Source: Oreohelix idahoensis (lineage: Eukaryota; Mollusca; Gastropoda; Stylommatophora; Oreohelicidae). Taken from it: a stretch of DNA of 64,000 nt. Where the stretch lies: NCBI GenBank assembly GCA_024509875.1, contig JAMPIV010011335.1:124001-188000 (forward strand), given 5' to 3'. This document shows positions 19,620 through 32,985 of this stretch, in pieces (the first letter of the stretch is position 1; each line of letters opens with the position of its first letter). Both the position numbers and the translations under genes were made by a program. Under the pieces are notes generated by a model, which was not told the origin of the DNA, searched no databases, and saw only the letters and a program-made list of their open reading frames with translations.

Positions 19620-22600
19620 CTCACCCTTCCTTACACAAATAGATTCCCACCTTATTGCAGACTAACAATTCTCCCCCCCCCCCAACTCTTACAATAACCC
19701 ATGAACTATCCCAATGGCATTCATTCCCCAACCCCATCTCACTATCACCCAAACATTTCTGGAAAATCCAAAACTGTCACATAATCACAATAACCTCCTA
19801 TCCACTCATGCCACCCTCCAACATTTCATACCCCCCCATACCCACCCCCACACCCAAATCACTCAACTCCCACATTCCAAAAACCCATCCCCCCCCAATT
19901 CTCCTACCTCTCAAAACCATTCAATCCCCCCTCAAACATACCCCTCACATCCTACCATTCTACCCTAACACCCTTCCTTATTCTATATCCCCATCAATCC
20001 TCAACAATAATTCATCAACCACCCTCATACCCCCCATCAAAAAACTAAATCCTCTACTAAAACCCCCCCCCAAAAACCTAGGGGGGAATGCCATCCCACT
20101 GTTTTACACAAAAAAAACCCCCCCATAAAATACAACCATTAAATCCATCAAACCCACCTTAATCCATCCCCAATGGAGGGGAATTACTCACCCAAACACC
20201 ATCCATTTTCTCCATACCCTCCCCCATCCAAACATCCTTCAAACCCCCCCCAATTTCCCCCCATTAACCCCCAAATCCCCAAACATAAAACCCAAAAAAT
20301 AAAAAACTTGTTTAATACCCCTACAAACCCCCACAACCACCCCCCCCCACAACCACCCCCCCCAATTCCCCCTACCCAAACCCCCAACTAAACCCCATAC
20401 CCCCCCCCAAACCCCCCACACCAACCCCCCCCCCCCCCCCCCCCCCCCCCCCACCACCCCCCCCCCAACCCCACCCCCCCTAACAACAACCCAAACCCCC
20501 CCCCCCCCCCCCCCCCTAAAAACACCCCCCCCAACCCCCCCCACCAAACAAAAAACCCAACAAAAACCCCCCCCCCACCCTTCCCACCAACCCCCCCCCC
20601 CCCAACACCCCCCCCCCCAATTCCCCCCCCCCCCACCCACCCCCAAAAACCAAACAAACCCCCCACAAACCCAAAACCCAAAAAACCCCCACCAAAACCC
20701 AAAAAAACCCCCCCCACCCCCCCCCAACACCCCAACCAAAAAACCCCCCCCCCACCCACCCCAAACCCCCCCCCCCCAAAAACCCCCCCCCCCCCCCCGC
20801 CCAAAACCCCAAAACCCCCCCCCCCCCCCCCCCACCCCCAACACCCCCCCCCCCCCCCCCCAAACCCCAACCTAACCCCCCCAAACCCCCCAAACCCCCC
20901 CCCCCCCCACCCCCCCCCCCCAAACACCCCCCCACAACCCCCAAAAAAAACACCCCCAAAACCCCCCCCCCCCCCAAAACCCCCCCCCCCCCCCCCCCCC
21001 CCCACCCCAACCCCCCCCCAACAAACCACACCACACCCCCCCCCCCCCCAAGCCCCCCCAAACCCCCCCACCCAAACCCCCACCCACCACCCCCCCACCC
21101 CCCCCCCCCAAAACCCCCCCCCCCCCCCAAAAAAACCCCCCCCCCCCCAACTAAACCCCACCCCACCCCTCCAACCACCCACCCCACCCCCAACACACCC
21201 AAAAAATAAAACCCCCCCCACCCCCCAAATTTTCAACAACCCAAACCCAAACCAAACCCCCCAAACCACAAACCCCCCCCCCCCCCCCACCCCACCAAAA
21301 AACCCCCCCAAACACCCAAACCCCCCCCCCATTAACCCCTCAACCCCCCCCCCCCCCACCCCCCCCCCCCCCACCATTTCAACACCCCCAAAAAATACCC
21401 CCCCCAACCCCCCCAACCCCACACCCCCCCCCCCCCCCCCCACCCCTAAACCACCCCCAAACTATCTTACCAAAAAAACCCCCCATTCCACCCAACCAAA
21501 CCCAACCCCCCCACAAAACCCCCCCCCCCCACATCCCCCCATCAATCCCCACCACCAAACACTAACCCCTTAATAAACCCCCCCAAAAAATACCCCCCAT
21601 CAACCCAAACCCCCCCAAACCAAAAACCCCCCCCCAAAATCCAAACACCCAAAAACCCAAAAAACCCCCCCCCCCCCACCTACCAAACAAAACACCCATA
21701 AAAATCCCCCCCCCCCCCCCAACCCCCCCCCCACATACCATAAACCAAACCCCCAACCTACCCACAAATCCCCCCCCCCCCCAACCCAAACCCCCCCACA
21801 ACCACACCCCCCCAACCCATAACCACACCCCCCCCCCAAACCACCCCACCCCAACCCCCCACAACCCCCCCCCCCTAACCAACCCAAAACCCAAAACCCA
21901 CACACATTCCTAATAATCCCACACAACCCCCAAAACCACATAAAAAATCAACCTATAACTCCCCCCCCACAACACCATTACCAAAAAACCCCCCCCCCAA
22001 CACCCCCCCACATCAAATTCCCACCCCCCCCCCCCCCCCACCCCCCCCCCACTCCAAATAAACAAACCCAAAAAAAAATCCCCTAAAAAATACCCCTTCC
22101 CAAACCAAAAAAATCCCAATTAACCCCACCAAACACCCCACAACCCTTTAAATAAAAACATCCACCAACCAAATTCACCACCAATCACTACCCCCAAAAC
22201 CCCCCTCCCCCCACCCCCAAACCCCCCCCCCCATACCAAATCCATCACAAACCCCCCCCCCCAACCCAAAAAAACCCTCAACCACAAAATCTTACATATA
22301 CCCTCACACTAATGTACAATAACAAAACCCCCCACACCCCCACCCCCACAAACCCCAAACCCCACAAAAAATTCACCCCCAAAAACACCCCCCACTAAAA
22401 CCCCCCCCTTCCAACAACCAACCCCCCACCCAACCCCCCCCCCCCCCCCCAATTATACCCCCCCACCCCCCAACATCCCACCACCACATCAAACCTCTAT
22501 CCCCAAAAATTTAAACCCCCAAACCCCCCCAAATACTTAACAAAACCCACCCCCACACCACAACCCCCACACCCAATCCCCTAAACCACCCAAAAACCCC

Positions 22601-25600
22601 AACCCCCCCTCAACAACCTCATTCATCACTTAATAACCTCAATCATTACATCCCCCAATACCCCCCAAACCAACCCAAAATCCCAATCCCCCCCAAATTA
22701 ACACCACACACAACCGCCACTTCCCTAAAAACCACCCAATCATCCCAACTGATAACAAAATAACCAGAACATAACAAATACCCACAACCTTCACCAATTT
22801 ACCCCCACCCCCCCCCCTAAACAAAAACCCCCACAATTAAACCATCCCCCCACCAAAAAATTCCCCCCCCCCCAACCCTCTCCACCCCCCCAACCACCCA
22901 CTCACCAACCCCCCTAACTTACCTATCCAACCCCAACCCCCCACCAACATTACAAACCCAAACAATCTATTAAAAAACCCTCCAATTAAAACATCCCCTT
23001 AATCACCATAAACCCACAACTATAAACCCTAAAAAACTCCCACCCACCATCAAAAACAACCCCCATACCCCACACCCTCCCAAAATCCCTCTCCTAAAAT
23101 CCAAACCCCAAAACCCCCCAACATTTATAACTAAACCCCATATTTACAACTAAACCCATCAAATCAAAACCCCCAATCAAACCCTATCTTAAACATAACA
23201 AACACAACCCCTCCTACATAAATCAAAACAATATAAACAACTGGGAATTACCAAACCAAACTAAAATCCCCAAATAACAACCCCCCCAACATAATCAAAT
23301 CACCCAATCACCATTTAACCCCACACAATTTAAACCATAAAACATAAACTTCTATCAAACTCTACCCCTTATTACCCAACCACCCCCCCCCCCCCTATCC
23401 CCCATCCTAAAAACTACTCACCATTAAATCCCAATACCACACACCCAATCCCTCAATCCCTAATCCCCCACCCTATTTGTTTTAATAAAAACACCTAGGG
23501 CTCATCAACTAATACCCCCCCCACCCAAACCAATCCCCACATACTCCCAAAACCAACCTAACCCCTACCTAAATATTTTACAAATTCCCCAAACCCCTCC
23601 CCCCATCCAAATCCCTTACAAACACACCCCTCCAAAAAAAACATTTCCACCCAAATTACCCGAAACCCCCAAACATAAAACATTCCCAAAAACCCTCCCA
23701 AATAAAAAACCCAATCACACAAAAAACCCACTTAAAATTACACCATATACATACCCATCCACCATCAAACAATCCCAAACCATTAATAACATCTTCCCCC
23801 AATAATCATACTACACCCAATTACAAACCCCAAATAACAATTACCATTACTAATTATACCCAATCATCCTACCTCTAAATCACAATCACCCTAAGCCCCA
23901 ACACCCCATACCACCCCACCAAAACAATTAACCCAACCCACGTAAAAACCCATCCCCCCCACCCAAAACCCCCATTCACCCCATTACATCTATAATAAAC
24001 AACCCTATTCAAATCCACCCTCCCCCTCCCCCCCAAACTAAAATAGGTCAATTACCCAAACCCTTCCCCCCCCTTCCCCATTAAAATACCCCCTCCCAAC
24101 TAAATTCACCCATAATATACCCCATTCACTTAACTAAATACACCATCCCAAACCCCAAAATTAACCTTCTTTACCCCAACTACCAATCTACCCAGTAAAC
24201 CCCCCCCAACCCATCCATCCTACACTAACCCCCCCCCCCAACAACTTTCACCACCCCACTAACCCACAATCCACTACCCACAAAAAATATAACCCCATAA
24301 ATAAACCCCCCCATCCAATATGTTTCCCCACCTATCCAACAAACTCTACCCTGTAAACCAAATTCCTCAACCTACCAATACTAAATAACCCCTAACAACT
24401 ATCCCACAACCAAAATAACAACACATTCACAACCCAAAAAAATCCCCCATACCCCCCTCCAATCATTTCCCAAAATATTGCCTTCACTTTAATCCATAAT
24501 CAAAACCTCCTCCATAACTAAATTCATCACTATTTAAAATAACCCCGCACCTAAAAAATAAACATTAAAAAAATGTCCAAATACCCCCCTCAAAAATCAA
24601 AAAAAAAACCCACCACAACCAAACAAAACATTCAAAAACAAAAAAAATTCTCAACAAACAAAACCAAAATATACAACACCTAAAAATCCATACACTTCCC
24701 TCATCAATAATCAATCAAATCTAATCACCTTCACCAATAAACCACTCACTAAACAATATCAAACATTCCTAGAACCAAATCCAATACCTCACATTAACAC
24801 TCAACATCCCTTTAAATCCCATCAACCACTTCCAAAATCACTCCATCCCCCTCAAACCTCCCTCAAAAAACCAAAACTTCAAAAACTTTAAATTAGCCCA
24901 CAATTCCTTACAATAATCCACAAACTTATTCACCCCTAACCCATTAATCAACTCAACAAAACCCCATAACCTAACAAATTACCATCCTATCAAACTACTC
25001 CTACACAACAAAAACTTACCTTAAATCTTATCCTAAAAATTAACAACTCCAATATTTCCTCCATCCAAAAAAAAACTCACCCTAATATAAGGTAAACAAT
25101 CCACACATCACTCAAAAAAAAACAAAACCCAACAAAAACTAACATACCAAACATCCATCATTCAAATAAACTTCTATCCATTCTATTCCTTTTTACTACC
25201 CAATCATATTACTAATCCTCCAAACACCAATACATAACCCCTTACATATATTCACCCTTCCTTCAAATAATAAAATCTTAAACCCCTCATTTCACTAACC
25301 ACAATATCCCTTACCAATACAACACTTCCAACCCAAACAACTACCCAATACCCACCATAACTAAATGTTCCCAACAATAATCTTTATTTAATATCCTCTT
25401 CACATATAAACCTCCATTAAAATACCAAATCTCCCAAAAAATCCAAATAACATTTTCAAAAACCTCTCCATATCAATCCCTCCTAAAAACTGCACTAAAA
25501 ATACTGATCAAACACTATTCACCCTAATTCCTCCAAACTCAAAAAAAACATACCATAAAAAATCATATTTTATCTTCCCTTTCAACTAAATAAAAAAACC

Positions 25601-25950
25601 TGCTAATAAACTTAATTTTACTAACACCCGGGCATACTCCCCATAAATAAAAAACCTACCATTAACTTAACTTTCCCATTTTTTATAAACCCAATCTCTA
25701 CCCAGCCCCCCCTCAACATACAATAAACCTATACTAATACCCACTATATCCGCAACCATTACTCCAACCTCAAATATCTAAATCCTCATTCTAAACTAAT
25801 AATATTGCCCTATTAACAAAACTCCACTTCTTAACTTACCAAATATAAACCAAATTCCTATATTACCATACATATCATAACAAAATAAACAACACACTTA
25901 TAAATCCTCTACGAAATCACCTAAATCATTTATTCATACTAATTCTCACA
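19620..25950. other. G-depleted, C-rich block; likely corrupted sequence
   Basis: From about 19620 the plus strand nearly loses G. C rises to long runs mixed only with A between about 20400 and 22080, then falls gradually while A and T return, still with almost no G until about 25950. There is no regular repeat unit, so it is not a simple satellite. The long minus-strand open frames here are only glycine/tryptophan/valine strings forced by base composition. Faint protein resemblance to the preceding gene persists just inside the block. The left edge is abrupt and the right edge is a gradient, which fits failed base calling in a read or consensus better than a natural sequence. If real, the minus strand would be one of the densest G-tract regions imaginable. 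Confidence 0.75.
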
Positions 25951-28040
25951 CATATTCTATACACATTTATTGCACGCTGACAACTATTCCTGAGAACTAT
26001 TTATACCCTCTAAGTATTAGCTCTCGATAACGTCAGTTACTAAGGACTCTTCACCCTAAATACTTCAATTACAACTATTCCCCCCCTAGGCTTGTACCTT
26101 AATAAAATAAATGCTCTACAAATCTATATATCATTTTTTTAATAAAATAAATTATTATAGTAGACTTCATTGAAACTTAGACTGGCAGTAGCTCACTAGA
26201 TTAGATACAATACGAAGATCCAGCTTTAGGGCATCTCTTTGTCGGACAGTGTAACAATGATGTTTAAACTTTCGCTATATATCCGATACCAATTCGGATT
26301 TCATCCTTCTTATATACCCTTCTCACTCCACTGTATCAAGAATATTAATTGATACAATCCGCCTAGCTACCCGTATCAGCCCTCTCCTCTCCCTACATGA
26401 ACAGGTAATAATAGATGATAATGGACAGCACATACTGCGAGCCCATGTTACGCTGCGGGCTCTCTGCCACTCTATCGATCTATCTACATACCCTCATAAG
26501 AGTGTCTCTGAGACGCCATATATCTAATAAATACTATATCCACATATCGTGTCGAATGAATGCCATTACATGAAGTACTATACACATTACGTGTAGTATA
26601 ATGTAAAATAATTAACGTCGAGATATCGCAGACTAATGAATTAGTTTGCCTCTCTCCCATCTCACGTCTCCTGCCACCCGTACAAATGAGAGCCTAAGTA
26701 GCTCTTGAATGATTCTCAATATGAGTCCTCATTGTCTCCTCTCTTGACACCCGCACACGCTCAATCCGTTAAAGGTTGTGTGCCATCGCGTGTGATTATC
26801 GAAACATAAATGACAACAATTATTCATTTACATGAATTAACAATTAATAAATATGAGACAGAGATGAGTGTACGTACATCGCATTTCACTGTCAGATATC
26901 ACAGAACTTGTATCTCCAGAGAAGCTATGCCAGAAAATGGACTATCTGAGAATGTATCTGCTCATCATGAGAAGATGACGAGGCACACCGGACACTTCCC
27001 ATAGAAGATACAAGCTAGATCAAAATTATAAATATATGAATGCCATCACATCACTCATCCCATTCGCAGCATCCAGTATACCCTCCTCGCGAACATAGGA
27101 ATTGACTCTGTATGTTGTGCTTGTGATAGATGAGTGTATATAGAGATTATTTGTACCACAAAAGGACAAGATGATGAACACTAGGTGTATAGATAGGGAT
27201 AAGAAGTTGTGATCAGGTTGAAAAGGCCAGGGTGTCTTTTTATTGCAGAGTTTTATTTCCTGTTACCATCCGGTGACAGGAAACCTGATGAGTAGGTGTA
27301 AAGTCTCCATTATAAAGTTTAAGCTGTCAGCTGATAGCCTGAAGGAGCTTACATGTGGGTGCTGATTGACATTGTCTCTGCGTTGATATACTGACTTATA
27401 TTCGACCTACGAAGAATCCCAGGTGACATTTCATCCTAAGAAAATAATTCCTATCAAAATAACATTGAATTATATGGGGCTTGATGTAAACAACAGCTCC
27501 TCATAACATATGACAATCACTAACAACTAGTAAAGTTTGATTCTGTGAATACACCTACAGGAACTTTATATTAACATATATTCATAGGACAAAGAGTCCA
27601 TATTTTTAGTTACCACATTATATGTAAATATATTTCCTCATTTTCAAAGACCTGTCCAAAAGAAGTTGGCGGGACAGGCAGATTAAATTGTAAAAAGAAA
27701 AAACATTCAAATTTTAAAAGAAAACTTTAACCACTGTCTTATTCATTGTATTATAGTGAGTTAAAGTGTATTGTGTTGATGTACCATCATCTTCATTTCA
27801 CCCCTAGACACTAGAGACATCATACACCAGCCACTAGAATCAAAATACGGACTGTGTGAGATCTAGGGAGGTAGCGTTAGGTTCCCTGATCAATATATCA
27901 TCATCATCATCATTCCTTTTATAGTCAGGGACCTACATGTGCTTGACCTCACACAGTTAACACAGACACAACTATCTTTCTTGTTAGATATTACATCTTA
28001 ACCTCCCCAGCAAAAATTACATTTGCTACACGTCTAAATG
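25951..28040. other. Non-coding stretch, no gene seen
   Basis: Base composition returns to normal with all four bases. Many tat/atc short motifs occur, and a catcatcatcat microsatellite at about 27899-27912. No family motif or element edge was recognised; part of it may be the upstream portion of the LTR that ends at 28298. Confidence 0.4.
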
Positions 28041-28179
28041 TTGTCACTTATGTGTGTGTGTGTGTGTATGTGAGTGGTACATATATATTAATATATATAT
28101 TCTAATAGTCTGTCTGACAAATCTAAATCTGTTGTAGAGATAGGCTAACCGAGAGTGTCAGGGACAGAAGCTATTAATT

Positions 28180-28298
28180 TTCCACCATCTCACTCGTGAA
28201 ATCTATTTCTACTATTTCTCTCACTGGGCTATCACTGATTCTATTGCTAGTCAGAAGGGACCAATCTGTCTTAATTCACCTATCGCAAATCTACAACA
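28180..28298 (+). mobile_element. Right end of an LTR
   Basis: This 119-bp stretch matches 12290-12410, the right end of the LTR inside LINE-D: ccatctcactcgtg-aatc, then cagaagggaccaa, then cttaatt and a final CTAC(A/G)ACA. Its end at 28298 is followed about 12 bases later by TGGTGTCGGCATGGGTGCG, which looks like a primer-binding site of metazoan Gypsy elements. The left limit of this LTR is not identified. Confidence 0.65.
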
Positions 28299-29110
28299 AA
28301 CAGAGAAGTCTGGTGTCGGCATGGGTGCGAAGAAAGTCGTTTGATTCGCAGAATGAGATAGAATTTATGTAGATTTTTCCCAGGTGCCAACATCTGGCAG
28401 ATAGTGCGCGTTTTCGATGAAGAGTGAATCATTGCATTTCATAAAATATAAACTCCAGCAGTGTAGACTTTATCCATTCAGACTCTGCAGTTTCTCTAGA
28501 CAATCTAGCTCGTAGCACTTTAGAACACGTTGTATTGTGAAGTTCTTAGTTTCTCGTTAGAGACATCTAGCTGAGTTCTAGAATACATTATATAAGAGAA
28601 GTTCTTAGTTTCTCGTGGAGTATAGTCTTAAATAGTGCTGCGTGAGTTAAATATAGTGACTAGTATATAGTCTAGTGATTAATTATTAGTTTGAATTATA
28701 TCTTCACTAGATCTTGTGCAGAGTGTTTTGCCAGTTAGGCCAGTCATTCATATTCTCCAAGTTTACTGTGTTACAGTGGATAGCAAAATAAATTATAATT
28801 TCTAGCTAAAACTCATTCAGCTATAAATAAATTTAATTAAATTGCTAGTAACCAGTCAGAGAACATTTTAACTAAGTAAATGCACTGATTCATCATTGAG
28901 TATTGACGGAATATGACTGTTGCGGAACATCAGAAAGGAGAGCTCTGAAACTTTTCAGCAGTTCTCTTCTCGTCTAAAGGGATACTTGTCAAAGTGCCTG
29001 GAGCTTTCGCAGCTCGCCTCTACCTATGAAGGACTTGAGGAATTTGTTATAACTGAACAAATAAGAAATACTTTGTCGCGTGACACCCGTAGATTTCTAG
29101 CTGAACACTA
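28299..29110 (+). mobile_element. LTR retrotransposon leader and gag remnant
   Basis: After the LTR end, a candidate primer-binding site starts at about 28311. A 600-bp leader contains gaagttcttagtttctcgt twice (about 28540 and 28600). At 28920-29108 a frame reads RKESSETFQQFSSRLKGYL, then a YEGLEEFVITEQ segment, a SCAN-like gag helix bundle known from Gypsy-type elements. It has no ATG in frame (it opens at TTG) and stops at 29109. Nothing of the protease, RT or integrase follows, so this is a dead fragment. Confidence 0.65.
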
Positions 29111-29235
29111 GACAACAGAAAAACAACAGACATAAGTGGCTTACCTAGGATTTGAACACTGGACCTTCCGTGCGACAACCCCGCCTAGCTATGCAAGCGA
29201 ATCACACTATCCTCCCTGCCATCCACGCATCACCA
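29109..29235 (-). mobile_element. tRNA-derived SINE
   Basis: On the minus strand a pol III promoter layout is visible: an A-box-like atagtgtgattcgcttgc near 29205-29222 and a B box gtgttcaaatcc at about 29150-29161. A non-tRNA body (taagccac...tctgttgttttt) follows to 29109. It sits directly at the end of the gag remnant. It is not a tRNA gene: there is no closed acceptor stem. Confidence 0.6.
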
Positions 29236-29551
29236 ATAAATGATGCTAAGATGACAGGTCAATAGTGCGAACCGAAAGTCCACCATGGGCAGTACAGCCT
29301 ATTAATGACGCAATAACTTCTGTTGTTTCCCTATCAGACAGCATAATCCAGTCCACACAAGACAAAGAGACCTTAATACTGTGTCTAGTACATGATAGTA
29401 GACTTAGAACAGAAAGTACAGGACAGAGGGTAGGTTTTGGTATTGTATAAACATTTATAACATATAAGGGAAACCCGAGGCCTGTAAACGGTAAATTAAT
29501 ATGAAACAAACATAAAGGTATGTTTTCAGGCACTCGTAAGAAATAAAGTAG

Positions 29552-29620
29552 AACACCAGACAACAGAAAAACAACAGACATGAGTGGCTTACCCAGGATT
29601 TGAACACTGGACCTTCCGTA
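29552..29620 (-). repeat. Partial second copy of the 29.1-kb SINE
   Basis: About 68 bp nearly match 29109-29177, including the B box, but the tRNA-like head is cut off at ccttccg. The two copies are in the same orientation about 445 bp apart. Confidence 0.65.
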
Positions 29621-30678
29621 AATAAACACAAAAAACAAAACGCTAGGGTTTGGGTTTTCAACTTACGTTCCCCTGTTATGACTTCACGTCACATAACCAA
29701 ACCACTTTTATATATAAGCATTATGTTAATAAGCACCCGTGTTACCGAAGCTCGACGGAGGAACAAACTAACACTGTACCTTACCACAAGGTTACTGTAC
29801 GCCCGACGTTGTCCGGCTTTCATGCACGAACTGTCGTCCGGCCGTTTTTTTTTTTTTTTAAATATTGAAATATCCGGCTTTTATGCGATTAACTAAAGAT
29901 TGTGAAAGATTCCCTTTTGAACACTCCAGATTTCAATTTCAGATCCGACAACTGAATTAAAGTTGCCATCTCCACAGTATCTCGCAAATAATTTATCAAT
30001 AATCCCGTAAGCCTTCGTGTTGCAGGATTGTTTATAATAGATTACCATCTTTATTTTAACTCAGGTTGTGTATTTTTGCGATGTTTATTGCCGCCTGTTA
30101 CGAAACAAATTGCACTGTGAGTAAGACAGTATTGAGTTTAGTAAATTAAAACCTCGTCAGCTGTTGCAAATTACGAGTACAAGTACTTTTAACTTTGATT
30201 TAACATTAATTAATGACATTTAATATTTTACTACACAAACCTACTCGTCACAAAATAGCCGTGCTCTTCATTTTATCGTGTTCTACGTGTCTTTTTCTCT
30301 CTCTCGTGCCTTCCATCAATTTCTTTCATACCCATATTTTCTCTCATATTGGAACACATGACTCAGGTTTCGCATGATCTATCCTGGGTCGAGATAATGT
30401 AACAACCCCAGCTAAGAGCGGACAGATGAAACAGCCTTACCTGTGTATAGCAAACACGGGCATGAACGTATTTCGCTCACACCAAGCTTGACACTCATAC
30501 TTCTCGATGGTTAATCGATAGATAAACTGTGAATGTTCTTTCAGCGTGGCAGAAATGTGATGCAATATTACCGCAGGTAGACTCATGTTTGTTAGCATTT
30601 ATGTTAAATTAAACTGAGGGTTAGTTAGGAGTTACAGACATGAGTCATCTAAATAGCGGTAGCATTAATACCTTATAT

Positions 30679-30710
<32 letters not shown>

Positions 30711-32300
30711 GAGATTTTGAAATTACCTGTCTTGCGGAATTTCATGATAAGTGGGGTGAGAAGACATATACTAAAGTCAAACACTTGAATTTGCTTGGTC
30801 TAAATAAAATATATTAAACTAGACTACGTCTGACTGGTGACTTTCACCATGTTTAAAGCTGGGAGAGTGTGGGCGAAAAGTCCGTTCGTTATATTGTAGC
30901 ACAAGTTTAGACTACAGCACTGTGTTCCACTGAGTCGATACTTATAGACAAGCTAGAATTGAAGAAAAGTAGGATTTCAATAAGAGGACCGGACCAAGTA
31001 TTGAGGATCTTCTGAAATTAATTTTTTTTTTAAACTCGACTTTATAATACTGGAAACCACAAAGTCCTCGGAACCTGTATACAATATAACAGTGGGATTA
31101 GAAATAATATTAATACCCTAACTACCCGTACAACGGCCTCATAACCCATGGCCCAACATTATAGAAGTCTTCCTGTGCCAGACATCTGTAAATTATAACC
31201 CAATACGGGGAAAGTTGTACATCTTATCATTTTATATTTTGTACTTGACATGTTTAACTTGCTGATAGTTGTACAAGTATATGAAAATGATAGAATCATG
31301 AACCACCACAGCAAGCGGTGGTGACTGGACTGCATCAAGCTGGTTCTATCATATGGAACCAAATGCAGACATAGCCCCAGGCTCCAAGTGGAACAGGGAG
31401 TGGATGATAATGATGGTATCATGGTGTACATATTTATTATATTAACATTTTAATAAGTTGATATGTATATTAAAACATATGTAAACCAGGCAAAAGTCAT
31501 TTTCGTAGTCCAGCCATTTTTTCATCAAATTAACTGAGAGTAACAATGATTTTTCATCCAATCCACTAGGTTTATGATTTATGCTCAGGGAGGGTAAAAT
31601 TACTGAGAAAAAAGGAAAAGTGTTAGTGGAAATGACAGCGGGAAGGTGCCTGACTAGCATCAGGAAATCAATACTTAGCAGAAACATTTGTTTCCTCTAA
31701 AGTTTGTGGTAGAAGTTGGAGATACCAGTGGGTGATATCAGCTTGATAGGAATCTGTAGATCAAGAGCTTGTGGTCTACACTGGATGAATGCCTTTGATG
31801 GGTTGTGAATATCCTTGCCCTGACTTTCAGAGTGGTTAGCAACTACGCCTGGGACGTGCCCTCACCACAGAAGCCAATAACTGACGGAGCGGTCAGCAAT
31901 CCAGTTTCAACATCTAGCCAGTTATGTTATTTTAATCAGGCCAAAGCAAAAATAATTCTTACCACCACATCAAACCACCTTAACCACTTTTTAAAAATCT
32001 ACCAACGTCATTTATTCATGTTAAAAAATGTGACTATTATTTAATTATTACAGAGAGAAGTGCACACGTATGAATCAGTGATCTTAAACATATACAACAG
32101 AGCTACTTAAGTAATAATTTACTGAATAATTCAGGTGGCAGCTCAGAAACAAGTTAATGAATCTCTTATCTTCATAGAAGGGGTGTGCAAATATAAAGTT
32201 CACAACAGCCATGATAAATTCAGCATTGTGCTTGATTTCTGAAATCTCCTATGAAGACTCCCTAAAACAGAAGCACCGTCTATTTACATCTCTGCCAAGA
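29621..32300. repeat. Non-coding stretch with a 31-bp poly-G run
   Basis: No gene was recognised. A pure G run occupies 30679-30709. A T run lies at about 29846-29859. Open frames in this stretch have no recognisable motif. Confidence 0.5.
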
Positions 32301-32309
32301 GTAATCTTG

Positions 32310-32425
32310 AGCGAAGGTAGATATTTTACAGTCCCTCGCTGTATCTAAATTTTGGCCATTGCTGGAGTATCACTGCAGAGCATGGGAGGAAATCCCATGA
32401 CACAAGCAGATGAAGTTAGATTCCT
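32310..32425. repeat. Interspersed repeat, copy 1
   Basis: Shares gaaggtagata, ttggccattg, atcactgcagagca, ggga..aaatccca and gaca with 51484-51590 in the same order and orientation. No coding capacity; probably part of a SINE or other old repeat. Confidence 0.55.
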
Positions 32426-32717
32426 TCTTAAAGAGAAAATGACACCCTCAACGGTTAGTCACAGATGCAGCAGCAACTTCAAGTGCTGAGGTGGCGAAAT
32501 TATTATGTTTTATTAATAATTTCATAGAGTATTTTGTTATTATTTAGCAATTACAATAAATTATACTGTATTACAGTTTAGTGTACAATAATATAAGCAT
32601 GTCCTATTCATATGCCTATAAACTTCTTTATTCAAATTTATTAGTTGGTCTGGAACGTATCTCCCAATAGTTCCATTGGAAATCAATATCTGATACACAC
32701 GCACAAACACACATATA

Positions 32718-32985
32718 AAGGTAAAGGATCCCGTTACATGCCCACTGAGGCATATTGGGAATATGCTGTTAGACCCATATTTTCTTGACCATCAGCACAC
32801 TAGGTGGTCAGCATCACGCAAGTTGCCTTAACGCTCCCAGAGTTGCTCTGGTACACAATTCATGAGGCTGGGTTGACCCTGAAGCCGTTTGTGGTAAAAA
32901 AAAAATCCCACTTCAACTGGGGATCAAAGCATGGATCACAGAGCTAAGAAGAAGTGCACTAACCATTGTGCTGAAGCGGCTGCTA
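32718..32985 (-). mobile_element. tRNA-derived SINE
   Basis: On the minus strand it begins at about 32985 with an A box (cacaatggttagtgcac) and a B box (tttgatccccag). A body follows, with a T run and tgctgaccacctagtgtgc, ending near gtaaaggatcccg-type sequence at 32718. The layout is that of a pol III SINE and not a functional tRNA. No target duplication was confirmed. Confidence 0.65.

Noticed and set aside
20239..21903. Long minus-strand open frames rich in Gly, Trp, Val and Phe
   Set aside because: They exist only because stops need bases that are nearly absent here; there is no domain and no codon structure.
19620..25950. Telomere or satellite of CCCCAA type
   Set aside because: C runs vary freely in length and the A spacing is irregular; there is no repeating unit.
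19620..25950. Bisulfite-like or RIP/APOBEC-like G-to-A mutation
   Set aside because: It would deplete G but not raise C to long runs, and the right-hand gradient is not explained.
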